A stretch of DNA of 12,207 bases. Source: Candidatus Poribacteria bacterium. GTDB taxonomy: Bacteria > Poribacteria > WGA-4E > UBA9662. A program made the translations under genes and the position numbers. The stretch spans positions 44,244-56,450 of the forward strand of contig PBVO01000130.1 in NCBI GenBank assembly GCA_002729015.1. Reading direction: 5' to 3'. Under the pieces are notes generated by a model. The model ran no database searches, was not told where the DNA came from, and saw only the letters and a program-made list of their open reading frames with translations. Positions 1-6,638 of this stretch are shown in pieces (positions within the stretch are counted from its first letter, which is position 1; each line of letters begins with the position of its first letter).

Positions 1-893
1 TCGATAATCGCGCCTACCATGTCTTCAACAATATCGTCTGGGATTTCCTTTTCTGTTAAGACCTGGTTGATACTAGTAGCTTCATCTCCTTTAATCCGTA
101 AATCAACGCGCCCTGACTTATCCATGGTAATTGTTCCGTTAGTTCCGTTAATTTGTAGTGTCGTTCCCAAGTTAGGGTAGCTACAGGTAGTAGTTTGTAT
201 GACGCCAAATGCGCCACTTTCGAAGGTCAGAATACCAACCGCACAATCTTCGGTTTCAATCTGATGATTGAAGGTTCCAAATTTACCTTGTACAGTTTTC
301 ACTGGTCCAACAAACCACTGTAGTTGGTCAATAGAATGGACACCTTGATTAGCAGCTGACCCTCCTTCTGTTCTAGATCGGCTACGCCAGCCTGGTGGCC
401 AACCTCCTTGATAGTAAGACTCGCTTCTGTACCACTTCATGCGCAAATCCGCCAGAACCACTTTACCAATTAAACCAGTAGCGATTGCTTGATGTACTTG
501 ATGGTCAATTTTTCGATATCGGCAAACAAAATCGATAGCCAAAACTAAATTAGCCTTTTTTGCCGATTCAATTAGTTGATTGCATTTCTCCAGACTAATA
601 TCCATTGGTTTTGTTAAAAAAACATGTTTCCCATGACTAATTGCTTTACTAGCAAAGTCAACGTGTGTACCACTAGAGGTGTAAATGCCGACGACCTCAA
701 TATCGTTTCGAGCAACCATCTCGTCGTAGTTCGTAGTCCAATCACAACCTAGTTCTTGAGCAGTATTCTGGGCTACACTCTCTTGCAAATCACAGACACA
801 AACCAAGTCAGCACCTGCTGCCTGCGCAACAGATAGAGCCGTTTTTTTCCCTCTGCCCAAACCTAGAATGCCAAATTTTACTTTTCTGACCAT
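1..893 (-). CDS. Gfo/Idh/MocA-family oxidoreductase (3' end truncated by window)
   Basis: This minus-strand frame stays open from an ATG at 891-893 to the window edge, giving about 297 residues with no stop reached. The N-terminus is a Rossmann NAD(P)-binding fold with GILGLGRGKK at residues 8-17. The position of the family's EKP motif reads TKP (94-96, within HVFLTKPMD). The C-terminal substrate domain carries GGSAANQGVHSID (177-189), where the histidine matches the usual catalytic or substrate-binding His. Members oxidise or reduce sugars, inositols and related compounds; the substrate here cannot be told. A Shine-Dalgarno-like AAGGGG lies at 904-909, ten bases before the start. The gene is divergent from tatA. 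Family is near certain, exact function unknown. The Thr in place of the motif Glu is unusual but leaves the lysine intact. Confidence 0.9.
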   Translation of the reverse strand, partial: MVRKVKFGILGLGRGKKTALSVAQAAGADLVCVCDLQESVAQNTAQELGCDWTTNYDEMVARNDIEVVGIYTSSGTHVDFASKAISHGKHVFLTKPMDISLEKCNQLIESAKKANLVLAIDFVCRYRKIDHQVHQAIATGLIGKVVLADLRMKWYRSESYYQGGWPPGWRSRSRTEGGSAANQGVHSIDQLQWFVGPVKTVQGKFGTFNHQIETEDCAVGILTFESGAFGVIQTTTCSYPNLGTTLQINGTNGTITMDKSGRVDLRIKGDEATSINQVLTEKEIPDDIVEDMVGAII

Positions 894-993
894 ATTATCA
901 GAACCCCTTAATGTTTTAGACTTTCACCAAATTAGGTTCGTCTAGCAATTAAAAATCATATTTACATAAACCATATTAACTTTTACTACAAAA

Positions 994-1017
994 CTGTTAC
1001 CAAAAATAGTGTAACAG
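994..1017. promoter_or_regulatory. Perfect 7-bp inverted repeat upstream of the tatA promoter
   Basis: CTGTTAC at 994-1000 and GTAACAG at 1011-1017 are exact reverse complements separated by 10 bases. The dyad ends 8 bases before the -35 box of the tatA promoter and lies between two divergent genes. It could be an operator, or a weak hairpin; no T-tract follows it, so a terminator is unlikely. Seen directly; function inferred. Confidence 0.35.
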
Positions 1018-1025
1018 AATCGAGT

Positions 1026-1055
1026 TTGAAAAAAACAAATAGTGCAAAGTATAAT
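1026..1055 (+). promoter_or_regulatory. Sigma70-type promoter for the tatA operon
   Basis: A TTGAAA -35 box (1026-1031) and a perfect TATAAT -10 box (1050-1055) are separated by 18 bases. Initiation would be expected near 1062, giving a leader of about 25 bases to the tatA start. This is the best consensus promoter in the window and would drive the tatA-to-pgeF block. Confidence 0.7.
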
Positions 1056-1087
1056 AGTCAGCCTAGTTCGACGTGAGGAGCAATGTA

Positions 1088-1303
1088 ATGGGTGCACTCG
1101 GTGGTTGGGAAATTCTTATTATCTTCATGGGTCTGCTTCTACTTTTTGGCCCCAAGAAATTGCCAGAGATGGGCAGTGCGGTGGGAAAAGCAATTCGAGA
1201 ATTCAAAAATGCGGGCAAAGAAATACAGCAAGACATCACACAGGCCGTAGAAACAGTTGATAGTACAGAATCTGACAGCAAGTCGAGCCGAGTCGATAGA
1301 TAA
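1088..1303 (+). CDS. tatA: Sec-independent protein translocase subunit TatA
   Basis: TatA oligomerises to form the pore of the twin-arginine translocase, which exports folded proteins across the inner membrane. The 71-residue product has one short N-terminal membrane helix (about residues 7-20), the hinge FGPKKLPE (20-27), an amphipathic helix (about 28-45) and a polar acidic/serine-rich tail, exactly the TatA plan. The ATG at 1088 is chosen because GAGGAG (1075-1080) sits seven bases upstream; the longer GTG start at 1073 would place this ribosome site inside the gene. The stop codon overlaps the tatC ATG by one base (TAATG), suggesting translational coupling. No separate tatB is present here, so this may be a TatAC-type system with a bifunctional TatA. 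Confidence 0.93.
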   Translation: MGALGGWEILIIFMGLLLLFGPKKLPEMGSAVGKAIREFKNAGKEIQQDITQAVETVDSTESDSKSSRVDR

Positions 1304-2139
1304 TGCCAGCGGATGCGGTAAATCCTTCGGCAGAAATGACGTTCCTCGAACATTTAGAGGAGTTTCGCCGGCGGGTTATCGTCTCATTGATTACAGTTGG
1401 CTTTTTCATGTTGATTAGTCTGTCTTTCGGTAAGCCTATAGAAAGAATTCTTCGATTACCACTGGATCTTTCCACCAACGCCCTATTAGCGAGCCTGATT
1501 GAGAAGATTAACGGTTCTTCTGCTTCTTTCTTTGGCTTTCTGGCTATTACTCTTCGAGCAAGCGCCTCCAGTGTTAATGCGACTCTAATGAAGTTAAGTC
1601 CTCTGAGTGGCATTACTACTTACCTAAAAGTCAGTATGACTTTCGGCGCCTTATTGGCTTCCCCACTTGTCTTATATCAAGTTTGGGCGTTTATCATGCC
1701 AGCCCTTACCTCACGCGAAAAAAAAGTCTTATTGCCTCTCTTCTTCATTATCCTTTGCTTTTTTTTGGGTGGGGCTTTGTTCGCCTTTTTCATTGTAGTA
1801 CCAGTAGTGTTTGACTTTTCTGCACAGCTCTACCCTAGCATGATTAATAACTGGGATATCGAGCAATATTTCAACTTCATTTTACAACTATTACTGGGTT
1901 TTGGTATAGCCTTCGAACTCCCGATTGTAATGGCTTTTTTAGCTTGGATGGGTGCTATTGATACTAACGGGTTTCGAGAGAAACGAGGTCTTGCTACCAT
2001 TGGTATTTTTGTTTTGTCCGCCTTCTTAACCCCATCCGATCCTGGTTCCATGCTGCTAATGGCAGTACCTCTGACATTGCTGTATGAATTGGGCATATTT
2101 TTCGCATATTTGCTGGAAAGACCAAGTGGTTATTCATAA
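1303..2139 (+). CDS. tatC: Sec-independent protein translocase subunit TatC
   Basis: TatC is the six-helix inner-membrane receptor that binds twin-arginine signal peptides. Family hallmarks in the 278-residue product are HLEEFRRR near the N-terminus (17-24; E20 aligns with signal-binding Glu15 of E. coli TatC), TTYLKVSMTFGALLASP (105-121), YQVWAFIMPAL (125-135) followed by a glutamate (E139) matching Glu103, FELPIVMAFLAWMG, FLTPSDPGS (241-249) and a LYELGIFF end. Six hydrophobic segments can be picked out. The first periplasmic loop (about 52-105) is roughly 25 residues longer than in the E. coli protein and contains an amphipathic stretch. Its start overlaps the tatA stop by one base, so the two are probably co-translated. 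Confidence 0.95.
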   Translation: MPADAVNPSAEMTFLEHLEEFRRRVIVSLITVGFFMLISLSFGKPIERILRLPLDLSTNALLASLIEKINGSSASFFGFLAITLRASASSVNATLMKLSPLSGITTYLKVSMTFGALLASPLVLYQVWAFIMPALTSREKKVLLPLFFIILCFFLGGALFAFFIVVPVVFDFSAQLYPSMINNWDIEQYFNFILQLLLGFGIAFELPIVMAFLAWMGAIDTNGFREKRGLATIGIFVLSAFLTPSDPGSMLLMAVPLTLLYELGIFFAYLLERPSGYS

Positions 2140-2203
2140 CTCTAGACATATCAAATAAAGCTAACAACAGATTCGACAAAAATAGACAGGAGCTCGTATA
2201 CTA

Positions 2204-2941
2204 ATGACTGATCTGCACGAACAACTTGCCCGCCTTTATGAGGTACAACAGTTGGATGCCAAAGCTCTCAGTATCCACCGCCACACAAGGAGTGTACCTC
2301 AAGAAATCCAAAAACTGGATAGCGCTCTAGATACATTTCAACAAGAGGTTAAAGCAAAAGAAACTGAGATTTATGAAGCAGAAAAAACTCAGCGTTCAAT
2401 TCAGGGTGAAATTGAAGAACTGGATGAGAAACGAAATAAATTGACGATGCAGATGCGGAGTGTCAAAACCAACAAGGAATATGAGGCCTTAGATAAGGAG
2501 ATCGAATTTTTAGATCAGAAGGAAGCCGAATTGGAAGATAATACGCTAGGACTACTAGAACGAATTGATCAATTGAAAATCGAGCTTGACGAAACTTCTG
2601 ATCAATTAAAACTTCAGAAAACCGAACAAAAGTCTCGCAAAAAAGCCTATGAACTAGAGAAAGCGGAACTGACAAAAAATATTAGGGCCATGGGAAAACA
2701 GAGGAAGGTACTTTGTCAGGGTTTAGATCAACAGATTTTTGATCAATATCAGCTCTGGATGAAGCGTCGCCAAGACACTTATTTAGCGCCAATTATTGAC
2801 GGGGCTTGTGGGAGTTGTCAGATGAAACTTCCACCACAGTTAGCTGGTGAAATTCCGAGTCGGCAAGAGATCATGCGCTGTCCAGTTTGTAGGAAAGTTT
2901 TGTTTTCTCCCCCTGAAATCAATAACGACGACCAAGAATAA
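2204..2941 (+). CDS. C4-type zinc-ribbon, coiled-coil protein (DUF164/CdsZ-like)
   Basis: The 245-residue protein is a long charged coiled coil (about residues 5-165) followed by a C-terminal zinc ribbon with CGSC (202-205) and CPVC (226-229). This is the layout of the zf-RING_7/DUF164 family. The coil includes the family's characteristic VKTNKEYEAL stretch (87-96) at the turn between helices. Relatives have been linked to nucleic-acid or ribosome binding and to type III secretion chaperoning (CdsZ), but the cellular role is not settled, so no symbol is given. AGGAG at 2188-2192 lies 11 bases before the ATG. The gene is 64 bases downstream of tatC and 37 bases upstream of the amidase, consistent with an operon. 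No signal peptide is seen; the protein should be cytoplasmic. Confidence 0.88.
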   Translation: MTDLHEQLARLYEVQQLDAKALSIHRHTRSVPQEIQKLDSALDTFQQEVKAKETEIYEAEKTQRSIQGEIEELDEKRNKLTMQMRSVKTNKEYEALDKEIEFLDQKEAELEDNTLGLLERIDQLKIELDETSDQLKLQKTEQKSRKKAYELEKAELTKNIRAMGKQRKVLCQGLDQQIFDQYQLWMKRRQDTYLAPIIDGACGSCQMKLPPQLAGEIPSRQEIMRCPVCRKVLFSPPEINNDDQE

Positions 2942-2978
2942 CCGAAAAAGGACCAACTCATCTAACCACAGTAGTTAT

Positions 2979-3809
2979 ATGTCTGCTGTATTTCTGATTC
3001 TAGTACGTAATAGACCTCAGCTTTCCTACCTAATTTTTTGGAAGATAATTTTCTCATTTGCTGTGTGGGCACCACACACTTGTATTTGGGCGGACTCTGT
3101 ATTTGTTAAGCCTAGCTACAAGCTAAAAACTGTAGTGATTGACCCAGGGCACGGTGGTAGAGATACGGGTTGTATTAGCCCTTGGAAAACCACAGAAAAA
3201 ACAGTTACTCTAGCAATCTCATTAAAATTGTATCAGGAACTGAAAAAATCTAAATATGCAGTTCATTTGACACGTGATACGGACAGGTATGTCAGTTTGC
3301 CTGAGAGGGTACAGATAGCAAACGCTTACCCACCAGACCAAACACTATTTGTTAGTATTCATTGTAATGCTCACAATAATCAGAAAATATTCGGTATGGA
3401 AAGTTATATTTTTGATCTGCAGCCTAGCGATGAACGAGCGGCAAATCTGGCCGCTCGAGAAAATGAAGGAGAAGAAATAGATGTGATTCACTTTATCGAA
3501 AGTAGTTTACACAAGCGAGGGAGTGAGAGATTCAGTTGGGACGCTGCTAAAATCACACAATCAGTTTTAGTTTCTGAATTAAATGCTAAAGATCGAAATG
3601 TGAATGCTCCGGATGGTAGCGTGAAGAGGGCTCCATTCCGGGTACTCGCGGATACCAAAATGCCTGCTATTCTAATCGAGCTAGGTTTTCTGTCTAATCT
3701 CACTGAACATAATCAACTTATCTCTGATAAACGGCAAAAAAAAATCGCAAAAGCCATAGTCAATGCCATAAAAAAGTTTGATCAAAAAACACAGCCAGAA
3801 AAGAAATAA
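2979..3809 (+). CDS. N-acetylmuramoyl-L-alanine amidase (Amidase_3, AmiC-like)
   Basis: The product is a zinc amidase that cleaves the bond between MurNAc and the L-alanine of the stem peptide, typically for septum splitting or wall turnover. With the ATG at 2979 it has 276 residues. The zinc ligands are visible as H58 (DPGHGG), E73 (WKTTEK) and H128 (SIHCNA), with catalytic E234 in ILIELGFLSN. Residues 1-38 hold a hydrophobic export segment (about 17-37) ending near WADS, so the enzyme is periplasmic or membrane-anchored; there is no twin-arginine motif. An in-frame GTG at 2847 would extend the gene into the zinc-ribbon coding region and bury the export segment, so the shorter start is preferred, although no strong ribosome site precedes it. 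The stop is 5 bases before pgeF. Confidence 0.9.
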   Translation: MSAVFLILVRNRPQLSYLIFWKIIFSFAVWAPHTCIWADSVFVKPSYKLKTVVIDPGHGGRDTGCISPWKTTEKTVTLAISLKLYQELKKSKYAVHLTRDTDRYVSLPERVQIANAYPPDQTLFVSIHCNAHNNQKIFGMESYIFDLQPSDERAANLAARENEGEEIDVIHFIESSLHKRGSERFSWDAAKITQSVLVSELNAKDRNVNAPDGSVKRAPFRVLADTKMPAILIELGFLSNLTEHNQLISDKRQKKIAKAIVNAIKKFDQKTQPEKK

Positions 3810-3814
3810 AAAGA

Positions 3815-4477
3815 ATGACCGTTCATTACCAATCGGCTAGTTGGGCTAGACCAACTAGTAATTTAATTGCTCTGACCACGTATAGAAATTTCGATCATCA
3901 GAGGTTGGGTGATATACTATCGAAAATTGTATTTTGTCGGCAGACGCATAGTGATCGAGTGATTCAAGTAAGCAGCGAATTAGTGGGCCGCCCAACGGCA
4001 GATGCCATGATCACAGATCAGACTAACTTGGGGTTAGGTGTTCTTACAGCTGATTGTGTTCCCGTCTTCATTCACGACCAGAAACGATCTATCATTGGTA
4101 TTGCTCATGCTGGTTGGAGAGGAACAATAGCTCATATTGCCAGTAAAACATTGTTGAAGATGAAAAAAACTTTCGGGACAGTGTCATCAGACTGTCAAGC
4201 ACACTTCGGTCCATCTATTCAAAAGTGTTGCTATCAAGTCAGTAATCATTTAGCAGATCAATTTGTTGAGACCTTTGGAGAAAGTATAAGGGTAAACAAA
4301 AATTTTCTAGATTTGCCTACTGCCAATAAGGTACAGCTACAACGTCAAGGAATGCTTAATAAAGCGATCTCGATGGCCACAGATTGTACAGCATGTAGCC
4401 CCGAACTATTTTATTCCTATCGATCTGAATCTACTGACGGACGAATGATTTCTTTAATAGCTTTGAGAGCTACTTAA
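3815..4477 (+). CDS. pgeF: Peptidoglycan editing factor PgeF / YfiH-LACC1 family multicopper-type protein
   Basis: Members of this family (YfiH, PgeF, human LACC1; often annotated polyphenol oxidase or laccase domain) correct misincorporated L-Ser in peptidoglycan precursors in E. coli, or act on purine nucleosides. The metal ligands are present: H45 in QTHSD, C81 in LTADC and H98 in AHAGWRG. Further signatures are HFGPSIQKCCYQV and the C-terminal YSYRSESTDGRMISLIAL. At 220 residues it is somewhat short; the usual N-terminal segment of the fold, up to the first ligand, is trimmed. The start is 5 bases after the amidase stop, so the two are very likely co-transcribed, which fits a wall-maintenance role. 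The peptidoglycan-editing activity is inferred from family and context. Confidence 0.88.
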   Translation: MTVHYQSASWARPTSNLIALTTYRNFDHQRLGDILSKIVFCRQTHSDRVIQVSSELVGRPTADAMITDQTNLGLGVLTADCVPVFIHDQKRSIIGIAHAGWRGTIAHIASKTLLKMKKTFGTVSSDCQAHFGPSIQKCCYQVSNHLADQFVETFGESIRVNKNFLDLPTANKVQLQRQGMLNKAISMATDCTACSPELFYSYRSESTDGRMISLIALRAT

Positions 4478-4506
4478 GAACTTGGCTTGCTAAGGTACTA
4501 AGTAGC
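4469..4506. terminator. Hairpin spanning the convergent stop codons of pgeF and the lipoprotein gene
   Basis: GCTACTTA (4469-4476) pairs exactly with TAAGTAGC (4499-4506). Within the 22-base interior, CTTGG and CTAAG can form a further short imperfect stem. The structure covers both stop codons, which are only 12 bases apart. It lacks a T-tract on either side, so it may be a bidirectional transcription pause, a weak terminator or an mRNA 3'-end stabiliser instead of a classic intrinsic terminator. Confidence 0.4.
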
Positions 4507-5020
4507 GGTATTCTTGGCTGGAATAGGTGAGATCATGGTTGTCGTTGTATCCCCATAAAGCAATGAAGTAATCGCCTGAAGGTAGTGGGGTTGACGTACC
4601 TAAGATTACACCATTGCGTACATCTGCTCCATCGCTAAAGCTGACGTTACCTTCCCTACCCCGGGCCAAGCCTGAATGCCATGTCCATACTGCATCAGTT
4701 GGATTTGCAATTGTCCGATCGTCCAAATCAATTTTTTGCCGAAAGATTCCGATTCTCATATATTTCGATCCAGTGGCACGCCAAGCGAAAGAAGGGGTTG
4801 GTGTATTGGGTGTGATTTCTAAATCAACTATGATCGTCTGATAAAAAAGACGATTTTGCAAAAAAGTATCGGACTGCCGAGCCAAAGAGACTCCTTCTGA
4901 CCCAAATGATTCTTCGGACATAGAATCGTTTGTCAACCCACACCCAGCCAATAAAATCGCTGTAACAATGGCTCCTATCCATATAAAATGCCCAATTAGC
5001 TTGCTATTTTTTTTACACAT
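4490..5020 (-). CDS. Putative lipoprotein, family not recognised
   Basis: The 176-residue product starts with a lipoprotein signal: lysines at 3, 4 and 7, a hydrophobic core (about 11-24) and the lipobox LAGC with lipidation Cys27. The residue after Cys is Gly, not Asp, so export to the outer membrane is possible. A Ser/Asp/Glu-rich linker follows, then a compact region (about 60-176) rich in aromatic and beta-forming residues, including FAWRATGSKYMRIGIFR, AVWTWHSG and SGDYFIALWGYND. This reads like a small beta-sandwich, but no family was recognised. The ATG lies 4 bases after the stop of the PEGA gene, so both are read from the same message. Function unknown; a surface or periplasmic partner of the PEGA protein is a reasonable inference. 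Confidence 0.8.
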   Translation of the reverse strand: MCKKNSKLIGHFIWIGAIVTAILLAGCGLTNDSMSEESFGSEGVSLARQSDTFLQNRLFYQTIIVDLEITPNTPTPSFAWRATGSKYMRIGIFRQKIDLDDRTIANPTDAVWTWHSGLARGREGNVSFSDGADVRNGVILGTSTPLPSGDYFIALWGYNDNHDLTYSSQEYRYLVP

Positions 5021-5024
5021 TTTT

Positions 5025-6329
5025 CTAATTCTGTTTTTTTCGCTTTGGCCATAGGCTGTAGGTTCCAGCTAAACCGAAGTAAAGGCGATTAAGAGAAATG
5101 GTCTGTTTTTGATAAGTCGAATCGCCCCAATAATTAGCCTGTTTTTGGTAATAAGGAACTGTACCGCTAAATTCCGCCCCTGTAAATAACTGCATCTTTA
5201 AGTGATGCCCAAAATAAATACGACTACCAACTTCAACACCGGCCACCGGATTAGATGTTCCCACTTCCGTTAATCTACGGTCGATTATCGGTGTGGTTTG
5301 GTAATCAAAGCGACTAGTGGTGATCCCCAATTGTAGACCAAGGTACAAGTCGAATTGGTTAATCCATTCTATCAGGTTATACTGGCTTAGAAAAACAAAG
5401 CGATTCATCTGAAAAGTGAAATTTGAATTTCCAGTACTCGGACCCAATACAGTATCAATGTTCTGTTTTCCTTCCCAGTTAGTCGAACTAAGATCAAATC
5501 CAAATTGCCAAGTACCAAACTTAGATAAATAACGAAAAGAGGTCGCCGGTAAGACTTTTGAAATAGATCGATTTCGTGAGTGAAGGTGGAGTTGCGAACC
5601 AAGGCTGAAATTCATGGAATCTAAGTATCGTTGCTTTTGTAGTAATTGATCGGTAATTTGGTCAATTAAGTCAATATCAACCAGTAGGTGTTGGCCGGAC
5701 TGAATTTTTATAACTCTTCGGTGAGTTACATAACCCTTTCTCTTGATTTCGAGCTGATGTGGATGATTAGCCGGCACCGTTAAACTCCGACTAGGTGTTT
5801 GACCAATCTTTTGATCATTAAGCCAGATTTCCGCTGAGCTTGGTTCAGAAATAATCGACAATTTGGCATCGTAGTAATGGATCAGTACAGGAAGGAACTT
5901 AGATACTCGATCCTCAATTTTTGCCAGTAAATTAATTCCAAAACGGTCTTCGAAATTTTGATTGCACACGATTTGGCCTGCCGAGAAATCAACTAAACTG
6001 AGAGTCAGTAGCAATAAATCACTGTTAGTTTGGTGGTTCTTGATTTCGACTTTGATTAGCCCATCTAATCCTGTCTGCCTACGTACACTTAGTAACTCAA
6101 CTTTGTCCATATTTAGGATCTCGTCAGGCAAATGTATATCTCCTTCATAGGTTTTTACATTGGAAACCTGATCAAGCTGATTAAAGACAGACAACCGTAC
6201 GGCTTGAGCCGCTACTTCTAATTCATTTTCATTGGTTTTTGACTCGAGGTAAATCGAAACTTGCGAACTAGCCAATCTACAAAAAGAACCAATCAGAAAA
6301 AAATAAAAAACAAGCCGAAACAAAATCAT
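5025..6329 (-). CDS. PEGA-domain protein with predicted C-terminal outer-membrane beta-barrel
   Basis: The 434-residue protein begins with a signal peptide (hydrophobic 2-15, likely cleavage near LASS-Q at 22-23). Residues 24-150 form a domain with Val/Leu-rich strands that I do not recognise; it somewhat resembles periplasmic domains that score several helper inputs, but this is not assignable. Residues 156-222 are a PEGA domain (SEPSSAEIWLNDQKIGQTP, then KRKGYVTHRRVIKI). From about 240 onward the sequence alternates polar and hydrophobic/aromatic residues in strand-length blocks (FSLGSQLHLH, WQFGFDLSS, LYLGLQLGI, LYFGLAGTYSLW), typical of an outer-membrane barrel. The ATG at 6329 is supported by GAGGAGG at 6340-6346. 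It is the first gene of a two-gene unit with the downstream lipoprotein. Role unknown; PEGA domains commonly occur in envelope proteins. Confidence 0.8.
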   Translation of the reverse strand: MILFRLVFYFFLIGSFCRLASSQVSIYLESKTNENELEVAAQAVRLSVFNQLDQVSNVKTYEGDIHLPDEILNMDKVELLSVRRQTGLDGLIKVEIKNHQTNSDLLLLTLSLVDFSAGQIVCNQNFEDRFGINLLAKIEDRVSKFLPVLIHYYDAKLSIISEPSSAEIWLNDQKIGQTPSRSLTVPANHPHQLEIKRKGYVTHRRVIKIQSGQHLLVDIDLIDQITDQLLQKQRYLDSMNFSLGSQLHLHSRNRSISKVLPATSFRYLSKFGTWQFGFDLSSTNWEGKQNIDTVLGPSTGNSNFTFQMNRFVFLSQYNLIEWINQFDLYLGLQLGITTSRFDYQTTPIIDRRLTEVGTSNPVAGVEVGSRIYFGHHLKMQLFTGAEFSGTVPYYQKQANYWGDSTYQKQTISLNRLYFGLAGTYSLWPKRKKQN

Positions 6330-6339
6330 TGACTAGATG

Positions 6340-6346
6340 CCTCCTC
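6340..6346 (-). promoter_or_regulatory. Strong Shine-Dalgarno of the PEGA gene
   Basis: On the minus strand this reads GAGGAGG, ten bases before the ATG at 6329-6327. It fixes the start of the PEGA protein at its signal peptide and predicts efficient translation. Confidence 0.7.
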
Positions 6347-6360
6347 ATATAGGAGCGGAA

Positions 6361-6389
6361 ATGATAGCACTCGCTTGTACATACATCAA
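6361..6389 (-). promoter_or_regulatory. Proximal promoter of the PEGA-lipoprotein unit
   Basis: On the minus strand TTGATG (6384-6389) and TATCAT (6361-6366) are 17 bases apart, and the -10 box is preceded by an extended TGC. Initiation near 6354 would give a short leader of about 25 bases carrying the GAGGAGG ribosome site. Confidence 0.55.
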
Positions 6390-6410
6390 GCCTTTGTGTT
6401 ACCTTGGGGT

Positions 6411-6423
6411 TGATTCCCTACTA
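6411..6423. repeat. 13-bp inverted repeat, left arm
   Basis: TGATTCCCTACTA is the exact reverse complement of 6618-6630. This arm overlaps the -10 box of the distal PEGA promoter (6420-6425). A factor bound here could block that promoter. Seen directly; regulatory meaning inferred. Confidence 0.55.
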
Positions 6424-6448
6424 TAACAAGCAAAACAGTATTTTCCAA
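6420..6448 (-). promoter_or_regulatory. Distal promoter of the PEGA-lipoprotein unit
   Basis: On the minus strand TTGGAA (6443-6448) and TATAGT (6420-6425) are 17 bases apart, with TG one base before the -10 box. It lies about 60 bases upstream of the proximal promoter, so the unit may have tandem start sites. Its -10 box lies in the left arm of the 13-bp inverted repeat. Confidence 0.5.
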
Positions 6449-6617
6449 GGGACTTATCATTTTGTACAGATGGTTAGAGCTACAAAAACAGTCCTGTGGT
6501 CTTCGACAAATAAATATCGAAAAAGATAGTCGTTTATGATAAGAATCGGCCTAACCCCCCAAACTAAATTCGGTTGTTAATTATCGGGGCTTATGTTAAA
6601 CTGGACGGTGCAAATTT

Positions 6618-6630
6618 TAGTAGGGAATCA
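6618..6630. repeat. 13-bp inverted repeat, right arm
   Basis: TAGTAGGGAATCA is the exact reverse complement of 6411-6423. It lies directly upstream of the sucC GTG and includes AGGGA, the best candidate ribosome site for sucC. Its position suggests a shared operator, or a site whose occupancy affects sucC expression. Confidence 0.55.
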
Positions 6631-6638
6631 TTAATATA

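Noticed and set aside
1073..1087. GTG start for tatA
   Set aside because: The GAGGAG ribosome site would then lie inside the gene; the ATG at 1088 gives correct spacing and the usual short TatA N-terminus.
2847..2978. In-frame GTG extension of the amidase gene into the zinc-ribbon gene
   Set aside because: It would put 44 extra residues, encoded in another frame of a well-conserved zinc ribbon, ahead of the export segment; the ATG at 2979 places the hydrophobic segment near the N-terminus as expected.
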